This document shows, in pieces, positions 10,457 through 22,923 of a DNA stretch of 64,000 nt (within the stretch, counting starts at the first letter, position 1; every line of letters starts with the position of its first letter). The translations under genes were made by a program, and so were the position numbers. Under the pieces are notes generated by a model that worked only from the letters and a program-made list of their open reading frames with translations, did no database searches and was not told where the DNA came from. This DNA is from Saussurea involucrata (taxonomy: Eukaryota; Streptophyta; Magnoliopsida; Asterales; Asteraceae), in contig CM066320.1 in the NCBI GenBank assembly GCA_033807775.1, forward strand, positions 178,036,784 through 178,100,783, read 5' to 3'.

Positions 10457-12556
10457 TGTAAAGCCCGTGTCCCGGTATGACTTATTTTTGCGTATTTATT
10501 TATTTTATTATTTTTTTTTGTTTAAAACGAGCTTTGTTAGGGGGTTTAACGAGAAAGACTAATTAGGATATCGATGGGAAAATTTTAATCAAATTGGCAA
10601 GGTAGTGGAAAGTCAAGGGACCAAAAGTGCCATTTAAGTGGAAGAGTGCATGGGGATCGGCTTAAGGACCGACCCCCCCTCCCTTCTTCTCGTTTTCTTT
10701 CTTGCGAAACACACCACAACCCCCCAAAACCCTATTTCCCCCCCCCCTTTCCTTCCTTGCGGCTGCCATCGCCGAGAGAGAGAGAGTCGCCGAGAGAGAG
10801 AGAGTGGCCGAGAGAGAGAGAGAGTAACCGAGAGGGAGAGAGAGTCGTCGGTGTAGAGAGTGCAGCAAAGGAGAAGAGAGACCGCCGGCCGCCGCCATCG
10901 CCGCCGGGAATCTGCCGGAAAGAGAGTTGGGGTGCCGTTGGTTCGTCGCCGAGAGGTAATACCCTCTTCTTTCCTTTTCCTTTATTGGTTTTCGTTTGCC
11001 GAACCACCACCACCGTGGGTGGTGGCCGCCGCCGCCAACCACCACTGCCGGAGGTGGCAGTGGGTGGTGGTTGTGTTGTTCAGCCGTAGTAGCCTAAACC
11101 GTAACCCCAATCGCGAAAACTTTAACCGTTTAAAAATCGTCATTTTATGTGAAACCCTATTCTGTCACTGTTTTGTGACGGTAATAACTCCTCCGTCGTA
11201 ACTCCGATTGAGCCGAAACTGGCGCCCACGCTTCGAGCTCGGGACCGAGTACGTTTTCTGTGTTTTGGCGGAGAACTGATTCGGCCTCGAGTTGGGAGAA
11301 AAAGTGGTCGCAAGTTCTGCGGTTCGTCATTTTATGTGATGTTCCTGGAATCTGCCACTGTTTTACGTGGACCGTAACTTTTTACTCGTAACTCGTTTTG
11401 AGGTGATTTTGGTGGCCATAGTTCCCTATTCGAGTCGGGAAGGTTTTTCGTGTTTTGCCGAAAGTCTGATTTAAACCGTAGCTAGGCTGTTTTGGACCGT
11501 TTTTGCAGCTGGACCGAAACTGGCAGTTTCGGGTAACCGTTCGTATTTAATTCATAGTTAATTATAGAAAAATCGTTAGGAGGCGTGTAATATATCCTCG
11601 GAAAGGTATTTCAGGGCACTTTTCAACCGTGTAATAAATCTGAGTTTTTCTGGAGTTTTAGTGGTCAAATCAGGTCCCGAACAGACCTGTTCGGTGCGAC
11701 CGAAAGTTAGTTTTAGTGACAGTTTTGGGATGTGTCGCGTCGTGGGGTCCGGGTCTCGTATTGACGTATTTTATCGTACGTTTAGGTGCCGGAAAGTGAT
11801 CGTCGTTGTGTGGAGCTACTTACTATTTTTAGCTAGGCGCGCACCCGAGGTGAGTTCTCTCACTACAATTAATTAATAGTTGTTTATTATTACTGTAGCA
11901 CGTGTGTGATAATTATATGCGGGATTGTTGGGGGCTAGATAGTGGGACGTCTAGTTAACATTATGTGCTACATTATTCGGCGGGGCCGAGTCCCGACGGG
12001 GACGGAGGTGTTTTACGCAGTAGGCGTAAAAAGGGCGTTTACGCAGTAGGCGTAAAAAGGATGGCACACGCAGTAGGCGTAAAACGGGTGTTTCCTGCAG
12101 TAGGCGGAAACGTGCGGCGGGGCCGTAGACCCGACATCCGCCCGGGAATTTTGTTATGTGGTGGTTATTATACTTGTTCATGATTTGTTCATAGACTTGT
12201 AGGTGGTGGTGTGATCCTCTTTGCTTTAGGGGTAATATGAGATAACCATTGTTAATTGTTGTGTTTGAATTCACTAAGCTTCGTGCTTACCCCTCCCAAT
12301 TTACAGTGGCTGCAGGTACAAGTGGTACGAAGGCATGACTGGCACACACTGACGCGCAAGATGGATGAGTCGAAGGATTTGCTTATTAAACATTTTCCCG
12401 TTATTGAATAAACAATTTAATTTCCGCTGTTGACTTATGTTTTAATAACGCTCGTGATTGAAATTATTATTTTGGGTTTAATAAATGGAGACTTATTATT
12501 AAATATGCGCGTTTAAATTTTTTTTTTAAATTTTCTTGAAATTATGGGGCGTTACA
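10457..12556 (+). repeat. 5' LTR of the young Tekay element
   Basis: It contains a GA-rich block (about 10770-10860, repeated 'gccgagagagagagagt'), a GGTGG/CCGCC-rich block, and the hairpin array at 12011-12110. Long open frames in the GA/CCG-rich blocks on both strands arise from low complexity and are not genes. Confidence 0.95.
12011..12110 (+). repeat. Four tandem hairpins in the LTR (5' copy)
   Basis: Copy 1: TTTTACGC-AGTAG-GCGTAAAA (12011-12031). Copy 2: stem TTTACGC/GCGTAAA (12038-12056). Copy 3: a shortened stem ACGC/GCGT. Copy 4: TTTCC(T)GC-AGTAG-GCGGAAA, where both arms have changed together. The AGTAG loop is constant. The array lies between two copies of GGCGGGGCCG(T)AG. The same array is at 19510-19609 in the 3' LTR. 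Confidence 0.8.
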
Positions 12557-13363
12557 ACTTGGTATCAGAGCACAGCTTGAGTGAATCAAACGCACCTCGG
12601 TGTGTTGGGTCTCAAGTTGCGGCTGGGAAATTTTCAAATACCTTATTAAATCTTTTTAGAAATAAAAGGAAAAGTAAAAACCCGTTCGAGGAACGGTGGT
12701 CGAGGGCGCAGTGTGTACAGTCAGCCGGAGCCAAGGGAAAGGTACAATGCTTAGTGTTTTCTCATCTTACCGCTTTCTAGATCATAGGGTATGCATGCTA
12801 GATTGCCTGAGGTTGACACTATGCGATACGTTGGATTACTTGCTATTATGATTTTCTTGCTAATTATAGTAGGTTTCTAAGTAGGTGCCCTTTAAATCGT
12901 ATGCGGTAAGAGGCTAATAGCCTTAGAATATTCGATATAGTTCTATTGCGCAGCTCTTGTTTGAGTCCAACCGTTCTAGGATAAAATCTAGTATTCGAAT
13001 GGCTATTTGTCTTGCACTGCATATGATTGGGTATTTGCGCGGCCACTCATTATGATTAACAGGGTTTTTATAGTAGCAAGGGTAGTGGGTGGAATATAAT
13101 TCCTAGGGAGCTAGGAAGGGTGAGCGCATATGCCGGTGCGGGCATATGTGTTGAGTTGCGGCGAGAACTACTTGGACCCTCGGGATGGGACACGAAACGG
13201 GTAATGATAGGTGCGGAAGGTAGTAGTAGAGCTCCTACTACCGGAAGCACAGGATCAGTGCTCGGGTCGGGAAAGTCACGAGGAATTCAAGGAGTTGAGC
13301 GTATGTGTTGATAGTGTGAGTTATTAGCTGATAATAACTCTTTGAATTTCTCCTTCTTATAGA
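12557..13363 (+). other. Primer site and untranslated leader of the young Tekay element
   Basis: TGGTATCAGAGC (12561-12572) primes reverse transcription from initiator Met tRNA. The following ~790 bases have no convincing frame and lead to the gag ATG. Confidence 0.8.
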
Positions 13364-16300
13364 ATGGTCAACACTAGGAGACGCGGTGAGGCTGAGCCGA
13401 GGGCTGAAGCCGGGATCACTGAGGAGCGGATCCAAGAGATGATTGCAAATGAGGTTGCACGAGCTGTTGGGGATGCAATTCCCGAGATTATCACCGCGAT
13501 TCAGAATCAACTGGTGACTCTAGTGGAGGAGCGGTTTGCAGCGATGCCGCCGCCTGTTGGGGGACAGCCCCGTGCCCGAGACTTCCAGTATCGGGACCTT
13601 TCTGCCTGCTCTCCACCAGAATTCAAGGGTGACTCTAACCCTATCGTTAGCATGCGCTGGATATCCGACATGGAGTGCGCTTTTCTGACAAGCGGCTGTC
13701 CGGATAACTTGAAGGTTCGATTTGCAGTGAATCTACTTCGCGAGGGAGCGAAAGACTGGTGCGCCACGGCATTGACTCTGGCCGAGCGTACCACTCTTAC
13801 TTGGGACGAGTTCGTTGTTCGTTTCCGTGCTGAGTACGTGCCGCCGATAGAGATGGAAAGAATAGCGAGGGAGTTCTTGGAGCTGAACCAGACTACGGAG
13901 ACCATAAAGGAGATGAACAAGAAGTTTACCGAAATGGCGCTATTCTGTCCCCAATATGCGGCCTCAGAAGAAATGAAGATGGCGAGGTACAAGGACATGC
14001 TTCGGACCGAGATCCGGGAAATTGTGAGCGCAGTGCAACATCCTTCGCTGTCGGCTATGATGGATGCAGCGCGGAGAAGAGAGTTAGAGTTGGAGACCCA
14101 AGCGAAGAAGAGGAAGGCGGCACAGGCGGTGACGCCTATCTCTGCAGTGCCAAAGAAATCGAAGTTTGTTGATTCTCGTGGGCACACGAAGAGTAGCGGT
14201 TCTAAGGCCCGGGATGCGAGTGGTAGAAGATCTGATGCATGTTACAAGTGTGGGCAGCCTGGCCATCTCAGTAGAGATTGCAGGTCGCCACTGATGTTAC
14301 GTTTCGGCTGTAAACAGGCTGGCCATGTGAAGGCCAACTGCCCGAATGCTAGGGCAACTGATGGGGGTGGTGCACAGAGGGCTCCTGCGAATGCCCCGCT
14401 GCGCATCACCGACGGCCGTACGGGTCAGCCAGGGACAGAGGCAGCCCGAGGTAGAGTCCACCAGCTGAAGGTGGAAGAGGCGCAGGCGACGCCTAAGGTG
14501 GTGACAGGTATGCTTTATCACCCTCTTTCTTTTCGTCCTTCCTTTTCATGCCTTGTCCTCTTCGTTGTTGTTTATATATGTTGTTATCTGTATGTTAGGT
14601 ACGTTTCTAGTTAACTCGGTGCCTGCGGTTGTAATGTTTGATAGCGGGGCTACTCATTCATTTGTGTCTCGCACTTTTAGCGAGAGTTTGGGCCGAGTGG
14701 TGGGACGGTTAGGATGTCCTATGGTAGTCGAGGTTGCCGATGATAGGACCTTGACGGTTACGGATGTGTATCGGGGATGCACGTTGGAAATCTCGGGTGT
14801 GAGGTTTCCTATAGATTTGATTCCGATAGCTATGCGAGAGCTTTGTGTGATTGTGGGCATGGATTGGATGGACGCGTTTGATGCGGAAATTGTTTGTCGC
14901 CACAAACAAGTGCGGGTTCGAACCCCAAACGGGGGAGAACTGTTGATTCAGGGAGACTCGCCCAGACGGTCTACGGCAATATGTTCAGCGGCGAGGGCTC
15001 GGAGACACCTTCAGCATAGTGGTCAGGGGTATTTGGCGTATATGATAGATACGCGCCTTGATGAGACGAAGAAGACTGCCGTGGATGTGCCAGTCGTGAG
15101 GGAGTTTGCCGATGTATTTCCCGACGAGTTACCGGGGGTACCTCCCGAACGACAGGTGGAATTTCGAATCGATCTGGTTCCGGGTGCTGCTCCGGTGGCC
15201 AAGGCACCCTATCGCTTGGCTCCACCGGAAATGAAGGAGCTTTATGAGCAGCTGCAGGAGCTTCTGGAGAAGGAGTTCATCAAACCGAGTTGTTCACCGT
15301 GGGGAGCTCCGATTTTGTTCGTGAAAAAGAAAGATGGATCTCAGCGGATGTGCATTGACTACCGGGAGCTGAATAAGCTTACGGTGAAGAATCGTTATCC
15401 TTTGCCAAGGATTGATGATTTGTTTGATCAGTTGCAGGGAGCCTCGTGGTTCTCTAAGATTGACTTGAGATCCGGGTACCATCAGATGCGGGTGCGTAGC
15501 GAAGATACGGAGAAGACGGCCTTCCGGACGCGGTACGGCCATTACGAGTTCGTGGTGATGCCTTTCGGGCTCACCAATGCACCCGCAGCGTTCATGGACC
15601 TCATGAACAGGGTGTGTAGCCCGATGTTGGATCGTTCGGTGATCGTGTTCATCGACGACATTCTTGTATATTCCAAGACGAAGGAAGAGCACGAGGTGCA
15701 TTTGCGGGAAGTGCTAGAAGTTTTGAGACGGGAGAAGCTTTATGCTAAGTTCTCCAAGTGTGAATTCTGGTTACGAGAGGTCCAATTCTTGGGACATGTC
15801 GTGAATCAGAATGGTATCATGGTCGATCCGGCCAAGATTTCGGCAGTTATGCGGTGGGAGGTGCCGAAAACTCCTACCGAGGTGCGAAGTTTTCTCGGTT
15901 TAGCAGGGTATTATCGGAGATTTATCCAAGATTTCTCCAAAATCGCCCTGCCTATGACTAAACTAACAAAGAAATCTGCAGCTTTCAGTTGGGGTGAGGA
16001 GCAACAGAAGGCTTTCGAGGAGCTACGCAGGCGGTTGTGCGAGGCTCCGGTGTTAACCTTGCCTGAGGGCATGGAAGATTTGGTGGTTTACTGTGATGCT
16101 TCGTACCAAGGGTTGGGTGCCGTGCTTATGCAACGCGGCAAGGTCATCGCTTACGCGTCGAGGCAGTTGAAGCCTCATGAGGCGAACTACCCGACTCATG
16201 ATTTGGAGCTGGGAGCGGTGGTGTTTGCTTTAAAAATATGGAGACACTATCTTTATGGTGTCAAGTGCACGATCTATACCGATCACAAGAGCCTTAGATA

Positions 16301-17933
16301 CCTGATGGACCAGCAAAATCTTAATATGCGTCAGCGGAGGTGGCTTGATGTGGTCAAGGATTACGACTGCGAGATACTTTACCACCCCGGTAAGGCGAAT
16401 GTAGTCGCGGATGCACTTAGCCGACATCCGGTCGGGGGATCTTTGACGGGCTTTTGTCAGCGATTAACGGTAGTTGCACCACTCTTGGAGTCAATCGGTA
16501 TCGCTCAAGAGGTGGCCGTGTTGGAGGAAAATGCTAAACGAGAGAGAGTTTCGGGAGAAATTCCGAAGTTAGTACGGGATAGTCGGGGACTGTTAACCCG
16601 TTATGGTAGAGTTTGGGTCCCATACACTGGTGGGAATCGCCAGACACTATTGGACGAGGCGCATAAGTCCAAGTTTTCGATTCATCCCGGAGCTACCAAG
16701 ATGTACAGGGACCTGCGTGAAGACTATTGGTGGCCCGGCATGAAGCGGGATGTAGCCAAATGTGTGGAAGTATGTTTGACCTGTCGGAAGGTCAAAGCGG
16801 AACACCAACGACCGCATGGGAAATTGCAGCCGTTGGAGATTCCGGTGTGGAAGTGGGAGCAAATCGCGATGGATTTCATCACTAAGCTTCCCAAGACTCA
16901 GCGAGGGAATGATACTATCTGGGTGATCGTGGATCGTCTGACGAAGAGCGCTCACTTCTTGGCGATTAAAGAGAGCTTTTCGGCGGATAAGCTTGCGGAG
17001 GTTTTCATTCGAGAAATTGTAACTCGGCACGGGGTGCCAGTCTCAATTGTCTCGGATCGGGATACTCGTTTCACCTCCCGGTTTTGGGAGAAGTTTCAGA
17101 ATGAGATGGGTACGCGGTTGCATTTCAGTACAGCATTTCATCCTCAGACGGACGGACAGAGTGAGCGTACTATTCAGACACTTGAGGACATGCTGCGAGC
17201 ATGTGTGATTGACTTTGGTGGTAGTTGGGATCAGAATCTTCCACTAGCTGAGTTCTCCTACAATAACAGCTACCACGCTAGCATCGGTAGAGCGCCGTAC
17301 GAAGTGTTGTATGGCAGGAAGTGTCGGACGCCCATTTGCTGGGGCGAGGTTGGTCACAGAGTGCTGGGGAGCACCGATATTGTGCTAAAGACGACGGAAA
17401 TGATTCAGATGGTGCGGGATCGGTTAGTCACTGCTCAGAGCCGACAAAAGAGTTACGCCGATAAGAGACGATCGGACTTGGAATTCCAAGTCGGGGATTA
17501 CGTTCTTTTGAAAGTGTCACCCTGGAAGGGGGTAATCCGTTTTCGCAAGCGGGGAAAGTTGGGTCCCCGATATATCGGACCATACAAGGTCATCGCGCGT
17601 GTGGGGAAAGTAGCTTACCGATTAGAGCTACCTGAGGAGTTGAGCCTGATCCACAACACGTTCCATGTCTCCCAGTTGCGAAAGTGTGTGTTGGATGAGT
17701 CTGCAGTAGTTTCCCTTGAGGATATTCAGATTGACGAGCGACTCAACTATGTAGAGAAGCCGGTAGCCATCGTCGAGAGGAAGACGAAGACTCTACGCAA
17801 CAAAGTCATTGGATTGGTGAAGGTCCAGTGGCAGCACCGGAAAGGTTCGGAATGGACGTGGGAACCAGAAGCCGAGATGCGGGAGAATTACCCGGAGCTG
17901 TTTGCAGGCGTGGACTTCGGGGACGAAGTCTAG
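13364..17933 (+). CDS. Gag-Pol polyprotein of the young Tekay element (13364-14507 joined to 14599-17933)
   Basis: Gag assembles particles; Pol supplies protease, reverse transcriptase, RNase H and integrase. The ATG at 13364 matches the usual MVNTRR start of this lineage. In the joined reading (1,492 residues): gag 1 to about 380 with a zinc knuckle CYKCGQPGHLSRDC at about 293; protease DSGATHSF at about 394; RT with FIDD at about 732; RNase H (CDASYQGLGAVL) at about 880; integrase zinc segment at about 1075, then D, D and E (DFITKLP, VSDRDTRF, DGQSERT); chromodomain at about 1438-1485. No stop or frameshift interrupts either part. Gag and pol are in different frames (+1) and are rejoined exactly by removing 14508-14598. 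A second zinc knuckle has Arg in place of its first Cys. If not spliced, gag ends at 14614 with a hydrophobic tail of about 35 residues. Confidence 0.93.
14508..14598 (+). other. Apparent 91-bp intron between gag and protease
   Basis: GTATGC donor after GTGACAG, a long pyrimidine-rich tract (about 14520-14575), and a TGTTAG acceptor. Its length is 1 mod 3, so removal changes from the gag frame to the pol frame, and the joined residues VVTGTFLVNS fit the lineage. Without splicing the product is Gag only. The alternative is +1 ribosomal frameshifting within the overlap 14553-14614. Confidence 0.65.
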
Positions 17934-17950
17934 ACCAAGCGGGGGAGAGT

Positions 17951-20055
17951 TGTAAAGCCCGTGTCCCGGTATGACTTATTTTTGCGTATTTATTTATTTT
18001 ATTATTTTTTTTTTGTTTAAAACGAGCTTTGTTAGGGGGTTTAACGAGAAAGACTAATTAGGATATCGATGGGAAAATTTTAATCAAATTGGCAAGGTAG
18101 TGGAAAGTCAAGGGACCAAAAGTGCCATTTAAGTGGAAGAGTGCATGGGGATCGGCTTAAGGACCGACCCCCCCTCCCTTCTTCTCGTTTTCTTTCTTGC
18201 GAAACACACCACAACCCCCCAAAACCCTATTTCCCCCCCCCCCCCCTTTCCTTCCTTGCGGCTGCCATCGCCGAGAGAGAGAGAGTCGCCGAGAGAGAGA
18301 GAGTGGCCGAGAGAGAGAGAGAGTAACCGAGAGGGAGAGAGAGTCGTCGGTGTAGAGAGTGCAGCAAAGGAGAAGAGAGACCGCCGGCCGCCGCCATCGC
18401 CGCCGGGAATCTGCCGGAAAGAGAGTTGGGGTGCCGTTGGTTCGTCGCCGAGAGGTAATACCCTCTTCTTTCCTTTTCCTTTATTGGTTTTCGTTTGCCG
18501 AACCACCACCACCGTGGGTGGTGGCCGCCGCCGCCAACCACCACTGCCGGAGGTGGCAGTGGGTGGTGGTTGTGTTGTTCAGCCGTAGTAGCCTAAACCG
18601 TAACCCCAATCGCGAAAACTTTAACCGTTTAAAAATCGTCATTTTATGTGAAACCCTATTCTGTCACTGTTTTGTGACGGTAATAACTCCTCCGTCGTAA
18701 CTCCGATTGAGCCGAAACTGGCGCCCACGCTTCGAGCTCGGGACCGAGTACGTTTTCTGTGTTTTGGCGGAGAACTGATTCGGCCTCGAGTTGGGAGAAA
18801 AAGTGGTCGCAAGTTCTGCGGTTCGTCATTTTATGTGATGTTCCTGGAATCTGCCACTGTTTTACGTGGACCGTAACTTTTTACTCGTAACTCGTTTTGA
18901 GGTGATTTTGGTGGCCATAGTTCCCTATTCGAGTCGGGAAGGTTTTTCGTGTTTTGCCGAAAGTCTGATTTAAACCGTAGCTAGGCTGTTTTGGACCGTT
19001 TTTGCAGCTGGACCGAAACTGGCAGTTTCGGGTAACCGTTCGTATTTAATTCATAGTTAATTATAGAAAAATCGTTAGGAGGCGTGTAATATATCCTCGG
19101 AAAGGTATTTCAGGGCACTTTTCAACCGTGTAATAAATCTGAGTTTTTCTGGAGTTTTAGTGGTCAAATCAGGTCCCGAACAGACCTGTTCGGTGCGACC
19201 GAAAGTTAGTTTTAGTGACAGTTTTGGGATGTGTCGCGTCGTGGGGTCCGGGTCTCGTATTGACGTATTTTATCGTACGTTTAGGTGCCGGAAAGTGATC
19301 GTCGTTGTGTGGAGCTACTTACTATTTTTAGCTAGGCGCGCACCCGAGGTGAGTTCTCTCACTACAATTAATTAATAGTTGTTTATTATTACTGTAGCAC
19401 GTGTGTGATAATTATATGCGGGATTGTTGGGGGCTAGATAGTGGGACGTCTAGTTAACATTATGTGCTACATTATTCGGCGGGGCCGAGTCCCGACGGGG
19501 ACGGAGGTGTTTTACGCAGTAGGCGTAAAAAGGGCGTTTACGCAGTAGGCGTAAAAAGGATGGCACACGCAGTAGGCGTAAAACGGGTGTTTCCTGCAGT
19601 AGGCGGAAACGTGCGGCGGGGCCGTAGACCCGACATCCGCCCGGGAATTTTGTTATGTGGTGGTTATTATACTTGTTCATGATTTGTTCATAGACTTGTA
19701 GGTGGTGGTGTGATCCTCTTTGCTTTAGGGGTAATATGAGATAACCATTGTTAATTGTTGTGTTTGAATTCACTAAGCTTCGTGCTTACCCCTCCCAATT
19801 TACAGTGGCTGCAGGTACAAGTGGTACGAAGGCATGACTGGCACACACTGACGCGCAAGATGGATGAGTCGAAGGATTTGCTTATTAAACATTTTCCCGT
19901 TATTGAATAAACAATTTAATTTCCGCTGTTGACTTATGTTTTAATAACGCTCGTGATTGAAATTATTATTTTGGGTTTAATAAATGGAGACTTATTATTA
20001 AATATGCGCGTTTAAAATTTTTTTTTAAATTTTCTTGAAATTATGGGGCGTTACA
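17951..20055 (+). repeat. 3' LTR of the young Tekay element
   Basis: Nearly identical to 10457-12556; differences are 14 versus 10 C in the C run near 18240, one T near 18005 and one A/T change near 20017. The hairpin array copy is at 19510-19609. Confidence 0.95.
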
Positions 20056-20411
20056 CGCGGTGACTGGCGCCAGGTTCTGGAATGTTTCCTTCACTTTTGT
20101 AACTGCCAACATTAATGTCCACAATCAATCTCATTTAATGAGATATTATTATCAGTATCAATATAGGGTCGGTTACGATTCTCAAGGTGTTTAAATAGGA
20201 TCGATTTCTGCCTAAATCGATACCGAGAATTGAGATTATCCTCGAGTGAATTTCGTGATACCCGGGCAGAATAGGGTCGAAATATCACTTAAGGAAAGCG
20301 AGCTCTCACGCGATCTCACATTCTTTATCCAAGTACTAATCACTCTGTTTCTTCCTCGATTTTCTGCAATTCCCCAACAATCTTAAGTGATAATTGTTCA
20401 TCGTGAGAGAG

Positions 20412-22923
20412 ATGGCGAGTGATCAATCCGTGAGAGATATGACGACCAAGTTCACCAAGCTTGAGAAGTTCGAAGGCGTTGATTTTCGAAGATGGCAGAA
20501 GAAGATGCACTTCTTGTTGACAACGTTGAAGGTCGTGTACGTGCTAAGCACTCCGATACCGGAGGTGATGGAAGACGAGACGTTGGAGATGACCCGGCGT
20601 CGCGGCAAATGGGAGAACGACGACTACATCTACCGTGACCACATCTTAAACGGTATGTGTGACTCCCTCTTTGACATTTATCAAAATGTTGAATCTGCCA
20701 AAGAGTTATGGGACTCTCTTGAGTCCAAATACATGGCGGAGGATGCTTCTAGTAAGAAGTTCCTCGTTAGTAATTTTAACAATTACAAGATGGTTGACTC
20801 AAGGCCTGTGATGGAGCAATATAATGAGCTCCAACGCATTCTCGGCCAACATGCTCAACATAATATGAAGATGGACGAATCCATCTCCGTATCGAGCATA
20901 ATTGATAAATTGCCCCCCTCTTGGAAAGATTTCAAACACATGTTGAAACACAAGAAGGAAGAGTTGTCCCTTGTACAACTCGGTAGTGACTTGCGCATAG
21001 AGGAATCTCTTCGGGCGCAAGAGGCTGAGAAACCTAAGATAAAAGAGGTTTATGCACCTTCGGTGAACATGGTGGAAGAGGGAAAATCCAACAACTTCAA
21101 GGGAAAACGGAAGTTCAATGAAGCCAAGAAAGGGCCCAATAAAAAGGTTAAATTAACCTGTTGGACCTATGGTATGACCGACCATCTCAAGCGGGATTGT
21201 CGGGTTGTCAAGAATAAGAGTGGAGCAAACACAAGTGGTGGTGGGCAAGGATCCAAGGATCAAAACCCACGGCAAGGTCAGTTTCTTGACTTTGGTTTTA
21301 ATTCGAATTTGAATTATGTACCACTAATATCCGAATCATTTTACGTGCAGGATGATGATGTTGCTTGGTGGATCGACTCGGGTGCTACGAGTCATGTGTG
21401 CAAGGATCGCCGTTGGTTCACCTCTTTGGAACCGGTTGAAGACGGATCAATGCTATACATGGGGAACGAGTCGAGTGCTCCCATTCTTGGACGCGACTTA
21501 GTTAGGCTAGAGTTTAGTTCTGGCAAAATAATTGAACTTTTAAACGTTTTGTTTGTACCACAAGTTCGAAAAAATTTGGTTTCCGGTAGTATCTTGAATA
21601 AGTTAGGAGATAGGCAAGTTTATGAGTCCGACAAGTTTATCTTGTCAAAAGGTGGCTCTTTTGTAGGATTCGGTTATATGATGAATAATATGTTTATGTT
21701 AAATTTAAATAAAAAGAATTTTGTTTCAAATTTTGTTTATGTTGCAAATGACAATTGTGTTGATTCTAATTTATGGCATGCAAGGCTTTGTCAATGGAAT
21801 TTTAAACGAATGGTTGAAATGTCAAAAGACGGTCTTATTCCGGCCTTTGATATTAAAACCGGAAAATGTAAAACTTTCATGTTAACAAAGATCACTAGGC
21901 AACCTTTTCCTAACGTGAAAAGGGACTCGTCGGTGCTTGAGTTAATTCATAGTGATCTTTGTGATTTGCATTCAACTCCGTCTTTGGGTAATAAAGGTAT
22001 ATTGTTACTTTTATTGACGACGCTTCACGGTTTTGCTATGTATTTTTGTTACACTCAAAAGATGAAGCATTGGACAAATTTAAAATTTATAAAACGGAGG
22101 TTGAATTGCAAATGAATTGTTTTATAAAATGTTTACGCACCGATCATGGTGGGGAGTATTACGACCCCATGTTTTTCCAATCCGTAGGAATCATTCATGA
22201 GACTACGACGCCTTATACACCACAACAAAATGGTGTAGCAGAACGGAAAAATAGAGTTCTCAAAGAAATGGTGAACTCTATGTTATCATACTCGGGATTG
22301 AGTGATGGATTTTGGGGTGAAGCCATGCTAACGGCTTGTTACTTATTAAATCGAGTTCCCAATAAAAGGAACAAGATTACCCCATATGAACTTTGGTTCA
22401 AGAAAAGGCCTAACTTGAGTTATATTCGAGTTTGGGGTTGTCGGGCGGTTGTTCGACTACCCGAACCCAAAAGGAAAACTTTGGGTGAGAAAGGTATTGA
22501 CTGCATCTTTGTTGGATATGCCGAGCATTCCAAAGCCTATAGGTTCTATGTTATTGAACCTAATGATTCTATAGCGATTCACACCGTTATAGAATCGAGA
22601 GATGCATTATTTGATGAGACTAGATTCTCTTCAATACCTAGGCCGAAGGACATAGTTCCAAGTACTAGTGGAACTAGTGAGGTTGAAGAACAAACAATTG
22701 TTCCAACCGAATCTCCGATGCTTCGAAGGAGCAAAAGAGGAAGGATTGAAAAATCCTTTGGTCCCGATTTCCAAGTATACTTGGTAGAGGGATCAAGAGA
22801 TGAGATTGGATCTCAATTCCTTTACTGTTATAGTATTGAGGAGGATCCAAAATCATTTGATGAGGCTATGAAGTCTCAAGATGTTGCTTTCTGGAAAGAA
22901 GCAATAGATGATGATATGGACTC
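20412..22923 (+). pseudogene. Copia gag, protease and integrase (5' part of the broken polyprotein)
   Basis: The ATG at 20412 begins a Copia gag (FEGVDFRRWQKKMHFLL). Protease follows (WWIDSGATSHV at about 21366), then the integrase zinc region and core, including the segment around GIIHETTTPYTPQQNGVAER. Decay: a zinc-knuckle Cys is now Tyr (CWTYGMTDHLKRDC), one zinc-binding residue of the integrase head is lost (WHARLCQWN) and a Cys is now Phe. A frameshift near 21990 moves the rest to another frame. At 22923 the frame is cut by the Tat insertion and resumes at 29487. Not functional. Confidence 0.9.

Larger units (their letters stand above)
10457..20055 (+). mobile_element. Young, nearly intact Tekay/Del-type Ty3 retrotransposon
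   Basis: It is flanked by CGCGG (10452-10456 and 20056-20060). LTRs are 10457-12556 (2,100 bp) and 17951-20055 (2,105 bp), TGTAAAGCCC...GGGGCGTTACA. By eye they differ only in two homopolymer lengths (a C run and a T run) and one base, so insertion is recent. The primer site TGGTATCAGAGC (12561-12572) is complementary to initiator Met tRNA. The polypurine tract GCGGGGGAGAGT is at 17939-17950. Gag-pol is open apart from an apparent intron. This is the one retroelement here that could still be active. Confidence 0.95.
10172..20379 (+). repeat. Copia 5' LTR (interrupted by the young Tekay element)
   Basis: The pieces are 10172-10456 and 20061-20379, about 604 bp together. Compared with the 3' LTR it lacks one ~63-bp unit. 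Its repeat zone (about 10370-10456) contains GGCGCCAGTTGACTGGCGC, an 8-bp-stem hairpin motif with a TG loop. Confidence 0.85.

Noticed and set aside
10638..11201. Open frames on both strands (also at 18129-18700)
   Set aside because: They lie in GA- and CCG-rich LTR sequence, occur identically in both LTRs, and have low-complexity translations.
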